NCBI RefSeq assembly: GCF_004340205.1 | Contig: NZ_SLWB01000015.1 | Location: forward strand, 1 to 64,000 | Source of the DNA: Acetobacteroides hydrogenigenes | GTDB lineage: Bacteria > Bacteroidota > Bacteroidia > Bacteroidales > ZOR0009 | Direction of reading: 5' to 3' | DNA: 64,000 nucleotides | Shown here: positions 1 through 7,266 of the stretch, one piece after another | Numbering within the stretch: position 1 is the stretch's first letter | How the letters are laid out: each line of letters opens with the position of its first letter | Translations under genes and position numbers: made by a program | Notes under the pieces: generated by a model | What the model was told of the DNA's origin: nothing | Seen by the model: only the letters and a program-made list of their open reading frames with translations | Databases searched by the model: none

Positions 1-118
1 TTGCTATTCTCACGTCTTCTTTTCTGATTAATGGTCGCAAACTTACCGAATCATGGTAAATTTCACTGGCCATTCCTGTGCTGCAAACATACGAGGCTAA
101 CAGGATTAGCGTTTTTGG

Positions 119-210
119 AGGCAGGCTGAAAGCCTAAAATATACCAGCCCAAGGCAACGCCTTGGGTAGTAATCGGACGAACGATCTGCGCCCTGAAAGG
201 GCAATATACC
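119..210. repeat. REP-like palindromic intergenic repeat
   Basis: This non-coding segment has two short hairpins, one around AAGGC..GCCTT and one around GCCCTGAAAGGGC, each followed by AATATACC or AAATATACC. Paired motifs of this kind are common in Bacteroidota intergenic REP elements that are mobilised in trans by TnpA-REP transposases; that link is family knowledge and no transposase is visible here. The rest of bases 1-288 shows no convincing gene. Confidence 0.5.
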
Positions 211-288
211 AAACACCTTTATGAATAGTAGTGATTCTGGCAGGTCTGCATCCGTCAAATCCTACAATCGCAATAATCCGTGATTCGG

Positions 289-468
289 CTATTGTGCCGT
301 TGCCTCCTTCCCCTTGCCAAACCGCTCCTTGATGATCGCCTTCAGCTCCAGCTGCTCGTCGTAGCTCAGCTGCATCACCATATCGTCGATGTAGAGATCC
401 TCCTTAATCCGCAGCTGCTGCAGCGGAATGTCCCTATCCGCATAATCCTCGCTTGGCACCCACCCTCG
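289..468 (-). pseudogene. C-terminal remnant of an unknown gene
   Basis: About 57 codons read without interruption on the minus strand and end in TAG at 289-291. The peptide is rich in charged residues and includes IDDMVMQLSYDEQ and IIKERFGKG, with codon use like a real Bacteroidota gene. No start exists: the frame runs straight into the composite repeat near 468, which appears to have cut the gene. I do not recognise the family. It is most likely a decayed gene end in this repeat-ridden region. Confidence 0.45.
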
Positions 469-606
469 CTAGCCGTAGTCTAATTCAAACGCACAGGGCT
501 CGGCGGAATTTGTAATGCCGTCGAACTTAAGTAGCGGTCTTAGACCGCCATTAAACGATAAACCAGCAAAAACCATACACCAGCGCAGCCACCACGGCTG
601 CCCGGT
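466..606 (+). repeat. Composite repeat copy A (degenerate)
   Basis: This is the first copy of a repeat found again at 655-929, 1810-2056 and 4112-4262. Shared blocks are GCTAGCCGTAGTCTAATTC, GGGCTCGGCGG.ATTTG, GTCGAACTTAAGTAGCGG and ACCATACACCAGCGCAGCC. The terminal hairpin is imperfect here and has no T-run, so this copy has probably decayed. Between 607 and 655 I see nothing. Confidence 0.7.
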
Positions 607-654
607 TATCTGCTTACGGTCGTTCACCTGTTACCGCCAAGGTAAAGGCTTACC

Positions 655-929
655 TTCGCTAGCCGTAGTCTAATTCAAACGCACGGGGCTCGGCGGCATT
701 TGCAATGCCGTCGAACTTAAGTAGCGGTCTTACACCGCCATTAACCGCCAAACCAGCCAAACCATACACCAGCGCAGCCACCACCACGGCTGCGCTTTAC
801 TTTTTTACTACTGCTGGTTGCGGGTAGGTCGATACTCCTTGGAAAACTTACCAGTAATCGATACCTTCCGCCTGCTAATGCGGCCCGAGGCCGCGCTAAA
901 CCAAGCGTAGCGAGGACGCTACGCTTAGC
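655..929 (+). repeat. Composite repeat copy B with terminator and palindrome
   Basis: This copy is nearly identical to 1810-2056 over more than 230 bp. It contains a rho-independent terminator hairpin at 771-796 (AGCGCAGCC / GGCTGCGCT followed by a T-rich run) and the palindrome AGCGTAGCG AGGA CGCTACGCT at 904-925. The last part is read in frame into the toxin tail that follows. The block therefore seems to be both the end of the previous module and the lead-in to the next one. Confidence 0.75.
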
Positions 930-930
930 T

Positions 931-1056
931 TGGGTCTTCGAGGGCGAGGTTATCCCCTGGTACGGTAAGTCAGGCGGTGGCACCCAGTGGTACTCGGAGA
1001 TTGATTTTGAAAAATTGAAGATTGATAAAATAGTTAAGTACTCAAACGTAGAATAG
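931..1056 (+). pseudogene. 3' tip of a TNT-like polymorphic toxin
   Basis: A frame without a start, continuous with the repeat upstream, ends in TAG two bases before the next ATG. Its peptide contains EGEVIPWYGKSGGGTQWYS. This resembles the C-terminal signature of TNT-type NAD-glycohydrolase toxin domains (aromatic-G-x-x-GGG-x-Q), followed by a short acidic/lysine-rich tail. Only the last 40 or so residues survive, so no activity is expected. The tight junction to the downstream small gene is the usual toxin-immunity arrangement. The family call rests on one motif. Confidence 0.5.
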
Positions 1057-1058
1057 AA

Positions 1059-1592
1059 ATGGAATTAGTTAAAAAGATAACGAAGTGTTTTGTTGCTACG
1101 ATCAATAGTAATATATATGATATGCAGTTTGGAGTGGAAACAGAACTAAAGGAGGAACGTTGGTCGTTTACATTTGATGATTTGGAACCTCTAATAAAAT
1201 TTAATTGTTTAAGATGTGACACACAATTGCAAATTAATAGGTTTTCTCTATTTGAACCTGTTTTAGGGATAGATCCTTATGAGGATACTCCTGAAAAATT
1301 TGTTGAGTTTATAAAGTTTATTGCAAAAAAGTTAGAATTAAAACTAACGACAAACGGAGAAGATATATGCTATGCAGAAGCTTCACGATTAGATGCTCAG
1401 TATGGTTCCAAAACCTACATTCCCAACATCTACTACACCAAATGCCCCCACTGCGGGAGCCAGTACTTGATGTTCTATAAATTTTATGGAGGCGGTCAGG
1501 ATAGGTGCCCGGTAACCCTTACTATCGATAGCATTTGGCAGGTGCGGCTCGATGAAGATTTTGCCCAAAAGTACCTTACCGTAGAGCGGTAG
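1059..1592 (+). CDS. Putative immunity protein with paired CxxC motifs
   Basis: This is an intact 177-residue soluble protein with no signal peptide. The ATG lies two bases after the stop of the toxin tip, the classical place of an immunity gene. It has C50-x2-C53 and C129-x2-C132 (KCPHCG), which could bind one zinc ion. The first third is AT-rich and the last third is clearly GC-richer, so the gene may be a mosaic. I do not recognise the immunity family. Function is inferred only from its position behind a TNT-like tail and from the immunity-type gene at 2258. Confidence 0.55.
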   Translation: MELVKKITKCFVATINSNIYDMQFGVETELKEERWSFTFDDLEPLIKFNCLRCDTQLQINRFSLFEPVLGIDPYEDTPEKFVEFIKFIAKKLELKLTTNGEDICYAEASRLDAQYGSKTYIPNIYYTKCPHCGSQYLMFYKFYGGGQDRCPVTLTIDSIWQVRLDEDFAQKYLTVER

Positions 1593-1641
1593 GCGTTGTT
1601 GGTAGGGTTTACGCTTACAGTCTATAGCATATAAATATAAA

Positions 1642-1675
1642 AGCGCAGCCACCACCACGGCTGCGCTTTGTTTTT
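1642..1675 (+). terminator. Rho-independent terminator after the immunity gene
   Basis: The stem AGCGCAGCC / GGCTGCGCT has a CACCAC-type loop and is followed by TTGTTTTTT. It is the same hairpin found in every copy of the composite repeat and lies about 50 bp after the immunity gene. Confidence 0.8.
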
Positions 1676-1809
1676 TGTAACAAGCATATATGCAGCATAG
1701 GTTGTTCGGCTGCATCTGAGAGGCGGATAGATGCATTTATAGGTTGTTCAGATACATCTGAGAGTTGAATCCTGCAAGGAATTGTTACTTCTGTTAATAA
1801 TATTCGTTT

Positions 1810-2056
1810 CCGGGGCTCGGCGGCATTTGCAATGCCGTCGAACTTAAGTAGCGGTCTTACACCGCCATTAACCGCCAAACCAGCCAAACCATACACCAGC
1901 GCAGCCACCACCACGGCTGCGCTTTACTTTTTTACTACTGCTGGTTGCGGGTAGGTCGATACTCCTTGGAAAACTTACCAGTAATCGATACCTTCCGCCT
2001 GCTAATGCGGCCCGAGGCCGCGCCAAACCAAGCGTAGCGAGGACGCTACGCTTAGC
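1810..2056 (+). repeat. Composite repeat copy C
   Basis: This copy matches 690-929 almost base for base, including the terminator hairpin at 1898-1923 and the AGCGTAGCG AGGA CGCTACGCT palindrome at 2031-2052. Bases 1676-1809 have no gene; a short imperfect repetition (GGTTGTTC then ATC.CATCTGAGAG) occurs at 1699-1765. As at copy B, the repeat runs directly into a toxin 3' tip. Confidence 0.75.
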
Positions 2057-2057
2057 G

Positions 2058-2255
2058 GAGGAGTACGGGCATGCTAGGCATGATGACTATACAGATGCAA
2101 TTGATGAGAAAATAAGAGGTATTATTAGTAAAAATAAGGGTAAGCCAGATCTTGCTTTAAAAGAGATAGATTCATTTGTAAGAAAAGTGAAGTTGCAACT
2201 TAAAGAAGAAGTTATTCTGGGGACTAAAAATGTGAATGATGTTTTAGATTTTTAA
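2058..2255 (+). pseudogene. 3' tip of an AHH/HNH-like nuclease toxin
   Basis: This is a start-less frame of about 65 codons ending in TAA just before the next gene. It begins EEYGHARHDDYTDAIDEKI and continues as a charged helix. The G-H-x-x-H-x-x-Y pattern followed by a basic/acidic helix resembles the end of AHH-type nuclease domains of polymorphic toxins. The remainder of the toxin is absent. Codon use is AT-rich compared with the repeat before it. The nuclease call is tentative; the orphan-tip interpretation is firmer. Confidence 0.5.
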
Positions 2256-2257
2256 TT

Positions 2258-2944
2258 ATGAAGTTTTTAAAAGTAAAAATAAAACGAAGGTTTAATACAC
2301 CTGAAGGTGTGATAGGCCATGCCAACGGGGAGTATGTGCCCGACGGTAAGCAGTACTTCGACCGCATGGGCAAGGGGGAGGTTGTTGTGGATGCGCCTGT
2401 ATTCGACTACTTCCACCTGCAAAGCTTTGGCTCCCAAAAAAACTGGGAGTGGCGGCTGCAGGATGCGCATGATTTTATTGGGGTTGGAAGTATTATTACA
2501 GGTTGGTACATTTCCGACCGCTTTAAGCAGCTGCTGGAGCAGTTTAAAATTGGGAAGGGGTACCACTTCTACCCCACCAAGCTGCTCTTTAGGGGCGAGA
2601 AGCTGGACTACTGGATATTTCAGTACGCCATACACCCTATGCAGAATATTGATTTTGGGCGAAGCTTTTTTCATGTAGAGGGCGAAGAGCAATCCGGAGA
2701 AGGCATCACCACCTGGCAACAGTACGACGAGTTCGATATTCAGCTGTACAACCAATCCAAGCGTTCTCTCGTTTGGGACTATGCTACTCTAACCGATGAC
2801 TACGACTTCCTCTACTACATAGTAGAGGGTGATATTCTTGTTTCGGAACGATTAAAGGATGCTATCGAGCAAGCTGGAATTGAAGGTCTCGAATTTAAGG
2901 AGATAAGCTACAAGCTAGTCAGTCCCTCACACGGCATAGAATAA
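2258..2944 (+). CDS. Immunity protein of the Imm11 (DUF1629-like) type
   Basis: The 228-residue protein begins two bases after the upstream toxin-tip stop. Near residue 205 it has VSERLKDAIEQAGIEGLEF, the hallmark C-terminal motif of Imm11/DUF1629-type immunity proteins of polymorphic toxin systems, preceded by aromatic-rich beta segments. No signal peptide or membrane segment is present, so it should act in the cytoplasm by binding a cognate toxin. The cognate toxin survives only as a 3' tip, so the gene is an orphan immunity gene. The end of the gene is followed by the shared terminator at 3000. Confidence 0.65.
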   Translation: MKFLKVKIKRRFNTPEGVIGHANGEYVPDGKQYFDRMGKGEVVVDAPVFDYFHLQSFGSQKNWEWRLQDAHDFIGVGSIITGWYISDRFKQLLEQFKIGKGYHFYPTKLLFRGEKLDYWIFQYAIHPMQNIDFGRSFFHVEGEEQSGEGITTWQQYDEFDIQLYNQSKRSLVWDYATLTDDYDFLYYIVEGDILVSERLKDAIEQAGIEGLEFKEISYKLVSPSHGIE

Positions 2945-2999
2945 GTTCATAAAATTTGGCTGTATAAGCTAAGCCACTAACATAGTTATCATATATACC

Positions 3000-3036
3000 A
3001 GCGCAGCCACACACGGCTGCGCTTTGCTTTTTGCTA
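3000..3036 (+). terminator. Shared-type terminator after Imm11 gene
   Basis: The stem AGCGCAGCC / GGCTGCGCT has a short CACA loop and is followed by TTGCTTTTTGC. It lies 55 bp after the Imm11-type gene. Confidence 0.75.
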
Positions 3037-3059
3037 CTTTTGATGGCGGAAGGGTAGCC

Positions 3060-3174
3060 TTAATGGACACTCCTTGGAAAACTTCCTGGTAAGTGATACC
3101 TTCCGCCTGCTAATGTGGCCCGAGGCCGCGCCAAACCAAGCGTAGCGAGGACGCGACGCTTAGCGGAGGAATTA
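3060..3174 (+). repeat. Partial composite repeat (lead-in half), copy 1
   Basis: This segment carries only the lead-in half of the composite repeat: ACTCCTTGGAAAACTT, CTTCCGCCTGCTAATG, GGCCCGAGGCCGCGCCAAA and the palindrome at 3139-3160. It is repeated at 3334-3447. About 45 bp later a GC hairpin (CTCCCGCTCGGGCGGGAG, 3226-3244) occurs; a close relative is at 5980-6000. No gene is seen from 3175 to 3333. Confidence 0.65.
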
Positions 3175-3333
3175 TTCGTTTATACCAACATTTTCGCTTC
3201 ATTTAGCGTCCTTAACCCACCCCTGCCTCCCGCTCGGGCGGGAGGATAAACTGCCTTGATTGTGCATTTGAGCGTTGTACAAACTGGCTTAGCTTGATGG
3301 CTAAGGGTTGTAACCTTAGCAGAACGGGGGTAG

Positions 3334-3447
3334 CCTTAATGGACACTCCTTGGAAAACTTACCAGTAAGTGATACCTTCCGCCTGCTAATGCGGCCCGAG
3401 GCCGCGCCAAACCAGGCGTAGCGAGGACGCGACGCTTAGCGGGGGAA
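3334..3447 (+). repeat. Partial composite repeat (lead-in half), copy 2
   Basis: This second lead-in half has the same order of blocks and a slightly altered palindrome (GGCGTAGCGAGGACGCGACGC, around 3415-3436). It leads into another short start-less frame. Confidence 0.65.
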
Positions 3448-3543
3448 TTTTTGGAAAGATATATTCAAGAAATAAATGCATCAAGTAATTTTTCAGTTAA
3501 GCAGAGCCTACCCTCACCGCACGTTCACCAATCTGTCGCATAA
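3439..3543 (+). pseudogene. Possible third toxin-tip remnant
   Basis: The frame opened by the repeat continues as AGEFLERYIQEINASSNF and ends in TAA at 3541. It is in the same position relative to the repeat as the two toxin tips upstream, but no family motif is visible and no intact immunity gene follows. Bases 3544-3722 show no gene. Confidence 0.3.
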
Positions 3544-3722
3544 AGGTGCAAGGATGATGGCTGTGGTTATTTAATTGCTACTTTTGGTCGCGAGCGGCAG
3601 GTTGCAACTTCACTTAGCCCTGATGCTGCCACGGTAGGCTAAGTATTGGTGGGTAAGATAGGCCTGAGCCTTTGCCAATGAAGTTTATGTTACAATTAGC
3701 CAATTCGTAATCTTATTAATAA

Positions 3723-4130
3723 ATGACTTTGAATATTTTAGAAGAGGTTACCAAAACGAGCATAGAGCTTCTTTTAAAGGAACCCTTTTATGCTCATCTT
3801 TTTTCTACATTAAACAAGGAGGTTGTAACTAAACAGCATTCCGTTGCTACAATGGCTGTTGGATTAAGGCATAATTCTTTTGTGCTAATAATCAATGAAC
3901 ATTTTTGGTCTTCCGTTTTAACCAACCCAAAGCATCGCTACGGAGTGGTAAAGCACGAGGTGCTGCACCTAATTTTCAACCATTTACTAAGAAATGTAAA
4001 GGAAAATGGTAAGGATTCGCTTTTGTTGAACATTGCGATGGACCTAGTTGTAAATCAATACATATTATCGGATTATTTACCGGAGTATTCTATCTTTTTA
4101 GATACATTCCCCCCGTTGGCCGTAGTTTAA
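3723..4130 (+). pseudogene. Truncated VWA-linked metallopeptidase (N-terminal part)
   Basis: The 135-codon frame has KHEVLHLIFNH near residue 79, a HExxH zinc-protease motif of the kind found in the putative metallopeptidase domain (DUF2201-type) that normally precedes a VWA-like domain in proteins of about 400 residues. The host part ends near IFLDTF; the last six codons (PPLAVV) and the stop are composite-repeat sequence, so the gene was cut by the repeat. The C-terminal VWA part is absent. Such proteins usually work with MoxR ATPases; none is nearby. Confidence 0.6.
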
Positions 4131-4262
4131 ATTAAACGCACAGGGCTCGGCGGCATTTGTAATGCCGTCGAACTTAAGTAGCGGTCTTAGACCGCCATTA
4201 GACGCCAAACCTGCCAAACCATACATCAGCGCAGCCACCACCATGGCTGCGCTTTGTTTTTT
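4112..4262 (+). repeat. Composite repeat copy D truncating a gene
   Basis: The copy starts inside the metallopeptidase frame (GGCCGTAGTTTAAATTAAAC) and ends in the terminator hairpin at 4228-4253 followed by TTTGTTTTTTG. Just downstream, at 4297-4318, is another AGCGTAGCG..CGCTACGCT palindrome, here with TCCT in the centre, the opposite orientation of the other copies. Confidence 0.7.
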
Positions 4263-4424
4263 GTAACAAGCCATTTTCGTCGGCATCCCCTAGCTGAGCG
4301 TAGCGTCCTCGCTACGCTCTTGCCACCAAGGCCTCCGGCCGGAATTGTCATAACTCCGATATCCGTAGCGGTCTTAGTCCGCAATAAAATCCAACATTCT
4401 CCTCGTAGAAACACCCCCACAAAA

Positions 4425-4456
4425 AATCCCCCCGCACCTTTCGGCCGAGGGGACTA
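4425..4456 (-). terminator. Terminator of the downstream minus-strand gene
   Basis: Read on the minus strand, CCCC..GGGG with a TCGGCCGA-containing loop is followed by ATTTTTTG. It lies about 50 bp after the stop of the minus-strand gene at 4504. Confidence 0.6.
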
Positions 4457-4503
4457 TCGTTTATGCGGGTTAAGTATTTGGTTAATTCTTTTGGTTGGTG
4501 TTG

Positions 4504-4983
4504 TTACTTTTTGGTGTCGTTGTTGTTCGACTTCTTGGCGCGGGGGAAGAACTCGCGGAGCGCGTTGTAGCTGGCCTCGGCACCCGGCACGTCGGAGCGG
4601 CGGAGGTAGTCGAGGTAGCGGTAGAGCACCAGCGCGTCGTTGTAGTTGTCGTAGTCGTGCATCATCTTGGCGCTCTCCAGGCGGCTGGTGATGTTGTTGA
4701 TGATGGTGAGGATGCCCTCGTAGAAGGCGCGCGCCTTGTAGTCGCTCTCGAACTCTACCCAGTTAACCTCCGGCGGGATTTGCGCCGGGTTTACGGTGGT
4801 GATGTCGCGGGCCTTATTCACCAGCAGCTTGTTCTGCTCGTTGACCGAGCCGTACAGACGGCGCTTATCGGCTGGCAGGTCGGGCAGCTTGGTCTTAATG
4901 ATGTTGAAGATTTCGTTGGCAGCGGCCGTAATCTTGGCCTGCTCGTCGGCGGTTAGGCTGAATGAAATAACATTTGAGTCCAT
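4504..4983 (-). CDS. Conserved hypothetical protein, helical, cytoplasmic
   Basis: This is an intact 159-residue protein starting MDSNVISFSLTADEQ. It is predicted all-alpha with no signal peptide, no membrane segment and no obvious catalytic motif. Helical hypothetical proteins of this length and opening are widespread in Bacteroidota, but I cannot assign a function. It has its own terminator and no operon partner. Its GC-rich coding pattern contrasts with the degenerate repeat sequence on both sides, which supports it as a real gene. Bases 4984-5214 upstream contain no other gene. Confidence 0.7.
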   Translation of the reverse strand: MDSNVISFSLTADEQAKITAAANEIFNIIKTKLPDLPADKRRLYGSVNEQNKLLVNKARDITTVNPAQIPPEVNWVEFESDYKARAFYEGILTIINNITSRLESAKMMHDYDNYNDALVLYRYLDYLRRSDVPGAEASYNALREFFPRAKKSNNNDTKK

Positions 4984-5214
4984 AGCTGTTTTGATTTTTT
5001 ACATAAACGATGGGTGATATTAACAATAATTCATCAATCAACAAAACAAATTTTCGATTTTTTTAAAAATCACCCTAAATCATACGGGCTTACAACACCT
5101 AATGCACAGTATAATGGCTGTGCAGCGCCAAGTCTAGCTGCAGGGATTGCCGATTTATGACCTTCTGTGAAATTTACAGCTGATTAGCTGCACGCCATCC
5201 TTCGGGGAGCGGTA

Positions 5215-5690
5215 GCCTTCGCTGGCGGTTCTCTCGCTTTGGGTGAACCATCGGCCTATCGAGGTTCCGTAACACCTGGCATAGGTTCCAAGGCATTCGG
5301 TTGGGATGCGGCAACGGTACGTTAGGGTTCGGAGGCGCGCTGGTGGGGTGCTTTGCCGCGGGAGATGGGTTCGCAGTCGCGCGCGACCTTAATTTTGACG
5401 AACCGTTGGGGTCTTTTATCGCGCCGTTTCGGTTCCGAGGCCCGAGGTTTCGGTTCCGAAATGGTAGGTTGGGGTTACCAAAAGGTTCGTCGGGGTTTGG
5501 AACCAAAAAGCATCGTCGATTAACCCTAAGTTTGGGGTCGAAAATACAACCGTCGGGCCTCCGAACCCAAAAACTTCGACGTTCGACCCTACAGCTTCGA
5601 CGTTTGACCCCAACACATCGATGCTGAACCTATTCGCCGGTATTTTGGACCTATTCGATTAGATTCCGGACCTAATCGGAGGGCTGTACG
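5215..5690. repeat. Degenerate 21-bp tandem repeat array
   Basis: From about 5215 to 5690 the sequence can be cut into consecutive 21-bp units that often end in GAAC, GGAC or CGAC and often carry TTCG in the middle. Translation on the minus strand shows the same period as heptads (for example NPNLPFR, NRNLGPR, NRNGAIK; and in another frame GSNVEAV, GSNVEVF). The frame switches along the array and there is no continuous ORF, so it is probably a non-coding, diverged minisatellite rather than a gene. Confidence 0.65.
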
Positions 5691-5784
5691 GGGAGGCGGC
5701 GGGCCCAACGGGCGAGCAGCTGGGAACGAATCGCGGATTTATCTTCTTCGAAAACCCTCTCTTTTTGCTACTTTTGCCGCCGCG

Positions 5785-5942
5785 GCAGCGGTGCTGCCTG
5801 CTGGGACAGGAGGGTAGCCAACCGCCCTGGCCAAGCATAGGCAGTGCCTACGCTTTAGTAACAGCGGCCTCTGCCCGCAACGAATACGGCCAGAGACCGT
5901 GACAAACCAAGCGTAGCGAGGACGCAACGCTTAGCAGAGGAG
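5785..5942 (+). repeat. Diverged composite repeat copy
   Basis: This is a diverged lead-in half. It has ACAAACCAAGCGTAGCGAGG and the palindrome at 5910-5931, then CTTAGCAGAGGAG. A GC-rich hairpin like that at 3226 follows at 5980-6000. No gene is seen from 5943 to 6129. Confidence 0.5.
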
Positions 5943-6129
5943 TGAAAATGCTGATTTTAACGAGCAAGCCCACCCCCTGCCCTCCCGCTTAGGCGGGAGG
6001 ATAACCTGCCACGATTCCGCATTGAGGCTTAAAAAAAAGGCTTAATACGACAGCGATGGGCTGGTGCCAGAGCCGTGCAAGGCACCATGCGCCTAATGAT
6101 TTAAAATTGTAAAGAGAGCAACATCAGCT

Positions 6130-6933
6130 ATGGAGTACAAAATGCTCGTCCTCGACCTGGACGATACGCTGCTTACCGACGATCATCGTATCTCGGATAG
6201 GAACAGGGAGATGCTTATACAGGCGCAGGAGCGCGGGGTTAAGGTCGTTCTGGCATCGGGCCGCCCTACGCCGGCAATGATCCCCTTTGCCGACGAGCTG
6301 GAGCTAGAGCGCTTCGGATCGTACATCATCTCGTTCAACGGGGCGGTAATCACCGACATGTCGTCCCGCCAGCCCATCTTCGAGCGATCGCTCACCAAGG
6401 AGGAAATACACAGCCTTCACGACTTCAGCCTAAAGCACCGCGTGCACATCATCACCTACTCCAAGAAGGGGATCGTCACCGAGAGCCAGTCGGAGTACAT
6501 CGATGTGGAGAAGAACCTTACGGGGCTACCGCTACACCAGGTGCCCTCGTTTAAGGACGAGGTGCAGTCGGCTGCCGTAAAGTGCATCCTGCTCGACGAT
6601 CCTGATCGGTTGAAGAGGATCGAACAGATTCTTAAGCAGGAGCGCCAAGACCTAAGCGTGGCTACCTCGAAGCCCTTCTTCTTGGAGGTGATGCCGCAGG
6701 GCATCGACAAGGCGGCCAGCATCGACGTGCTAGCCCAAAGGCTGGGCATCAACCAGCACCAGATTATTGCCGTGGGCAACGCTGGCAACGACCTTAGCAT
6801 GATAGAGTATGCCGGGCTGGGCGTGTGGGTGGACAACGTGACCCCCGAGCTGCGCGACCGAGCCGACTACATCGTAGCCTCGAACATGGACGACGGCGTG
6901 GCCGAGGTGGTGGAACGGTTCCTGCTGAACTAG
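6130..6933 (+). CDS. Cof-type HAD-IIB family phosphatase
   Basis: The 267-residue cytoplasmic protein is full length for the Cof/YidA-type HAD-IIB group. Motif I is LDLDDTLLT at residues 8-16 (nucleophile D9, D11 acid/base). Motif II is the LASGR segment near residue 42. Motif IV is VGNAGNDLSMI near residue 217, binding magnesium. These enzymes dephosphorylate sugar phosphates, flavin precursors or pyridoxal phosphate; the substrate cannot be told from sequence. It stands alone, with repeat-rich DNA upstream. Confidence 0.9.
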   Translation: MEYKMLVLDLDDTLLTDDHRISDRNREMLIQAQERGVKVVLASGRPTPAMIPFADELELERFGSYIISFNGAVITDMSSRQPIFERSLTKEEIHSLHDFSLKHRVHIITYSKKGIVTESQSEYIDVEKNLTGLPLHQVPSFKDEVQSAAVKCILLDDPDRLKRIEQILKQERQDLSVATSKPFFLEVMPQGIDKAASIDVLAQRLGINQHQIIAVGNAGNDLSMIEYAGLGVWVDNVTPELRDRADYIVASNMDDGVAEVVERFLLN

Positions 6934-7266
6934 CCGGCTAAGCCCAGAGCCGCGGAGGCACACGGAGGTAATAAGTGAGTCGGGATCAAAGTAAACTTGT
7001 GATCAAGTGAAGAGGGAACCATGAGGTGAAATTTTTTTCATCTTTCATCCTTTCATCTTTTCATTTCCAAACACAGAGCCGCGGAGGGCACAGAGTATCA
7101 CATAACAGGGGTAGAGCCGCAAATTTTTGCGGCTTTTTTGTTTTCCACATCGCTCGAATGGCTAACGTTAGAGCAGCTACGCATAACGCTTCATGATTAT
7201 TTTCAAAAGACCACTGTTACAAATCGCGCATAAATGGAGTCTTAGTAGCAAACCAAAACCCAAATC
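6934..7266. other. Intergenic region with duplicated CAGAGCCGCGGAGG motif and a terminator
   Basis: No gene is seen here. CAGAGCCGCGGAGG appears twice, near 6950 and 7075, each beside CACAGAG or CACGGAG, a common dispersed intergenic motif. A rho-independent terminator (AGCCGCAAA / TTTGCGGCT, then TTTTTG) lies at 7114-7139 and can end the HAD gene transcript. Confidence 0.6.

Noticed and set aside
280-483. Plus-strand ORF of 67 codons
   Set aside because: It is leucine/histidine-rich antisense of the gene remnant read on the minus strand and starts and ends in repeat sequence.
741-983. Minus-strand ORF across composite repeat copy B
   Set aside because: It lies on the terminator hairpin and palindrome, and its composition is that of repeat DNA rather than a protein.
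4254-4956. Long plus-strand ORFs at 4254-4691 and 4495-4956
   Set aside because: They are antisense to the intact minus-strand gene at 4504-4983 and have arginine/valine-rich, GC-skewed shadow composition.
5174-5627. Repeat-protein gene with NPN/RNRN heptads
   Set aside because: The heptads come from the 21-bp DNA period. The frame changes along the array, there is no start context, and the same period is visible in other frames.
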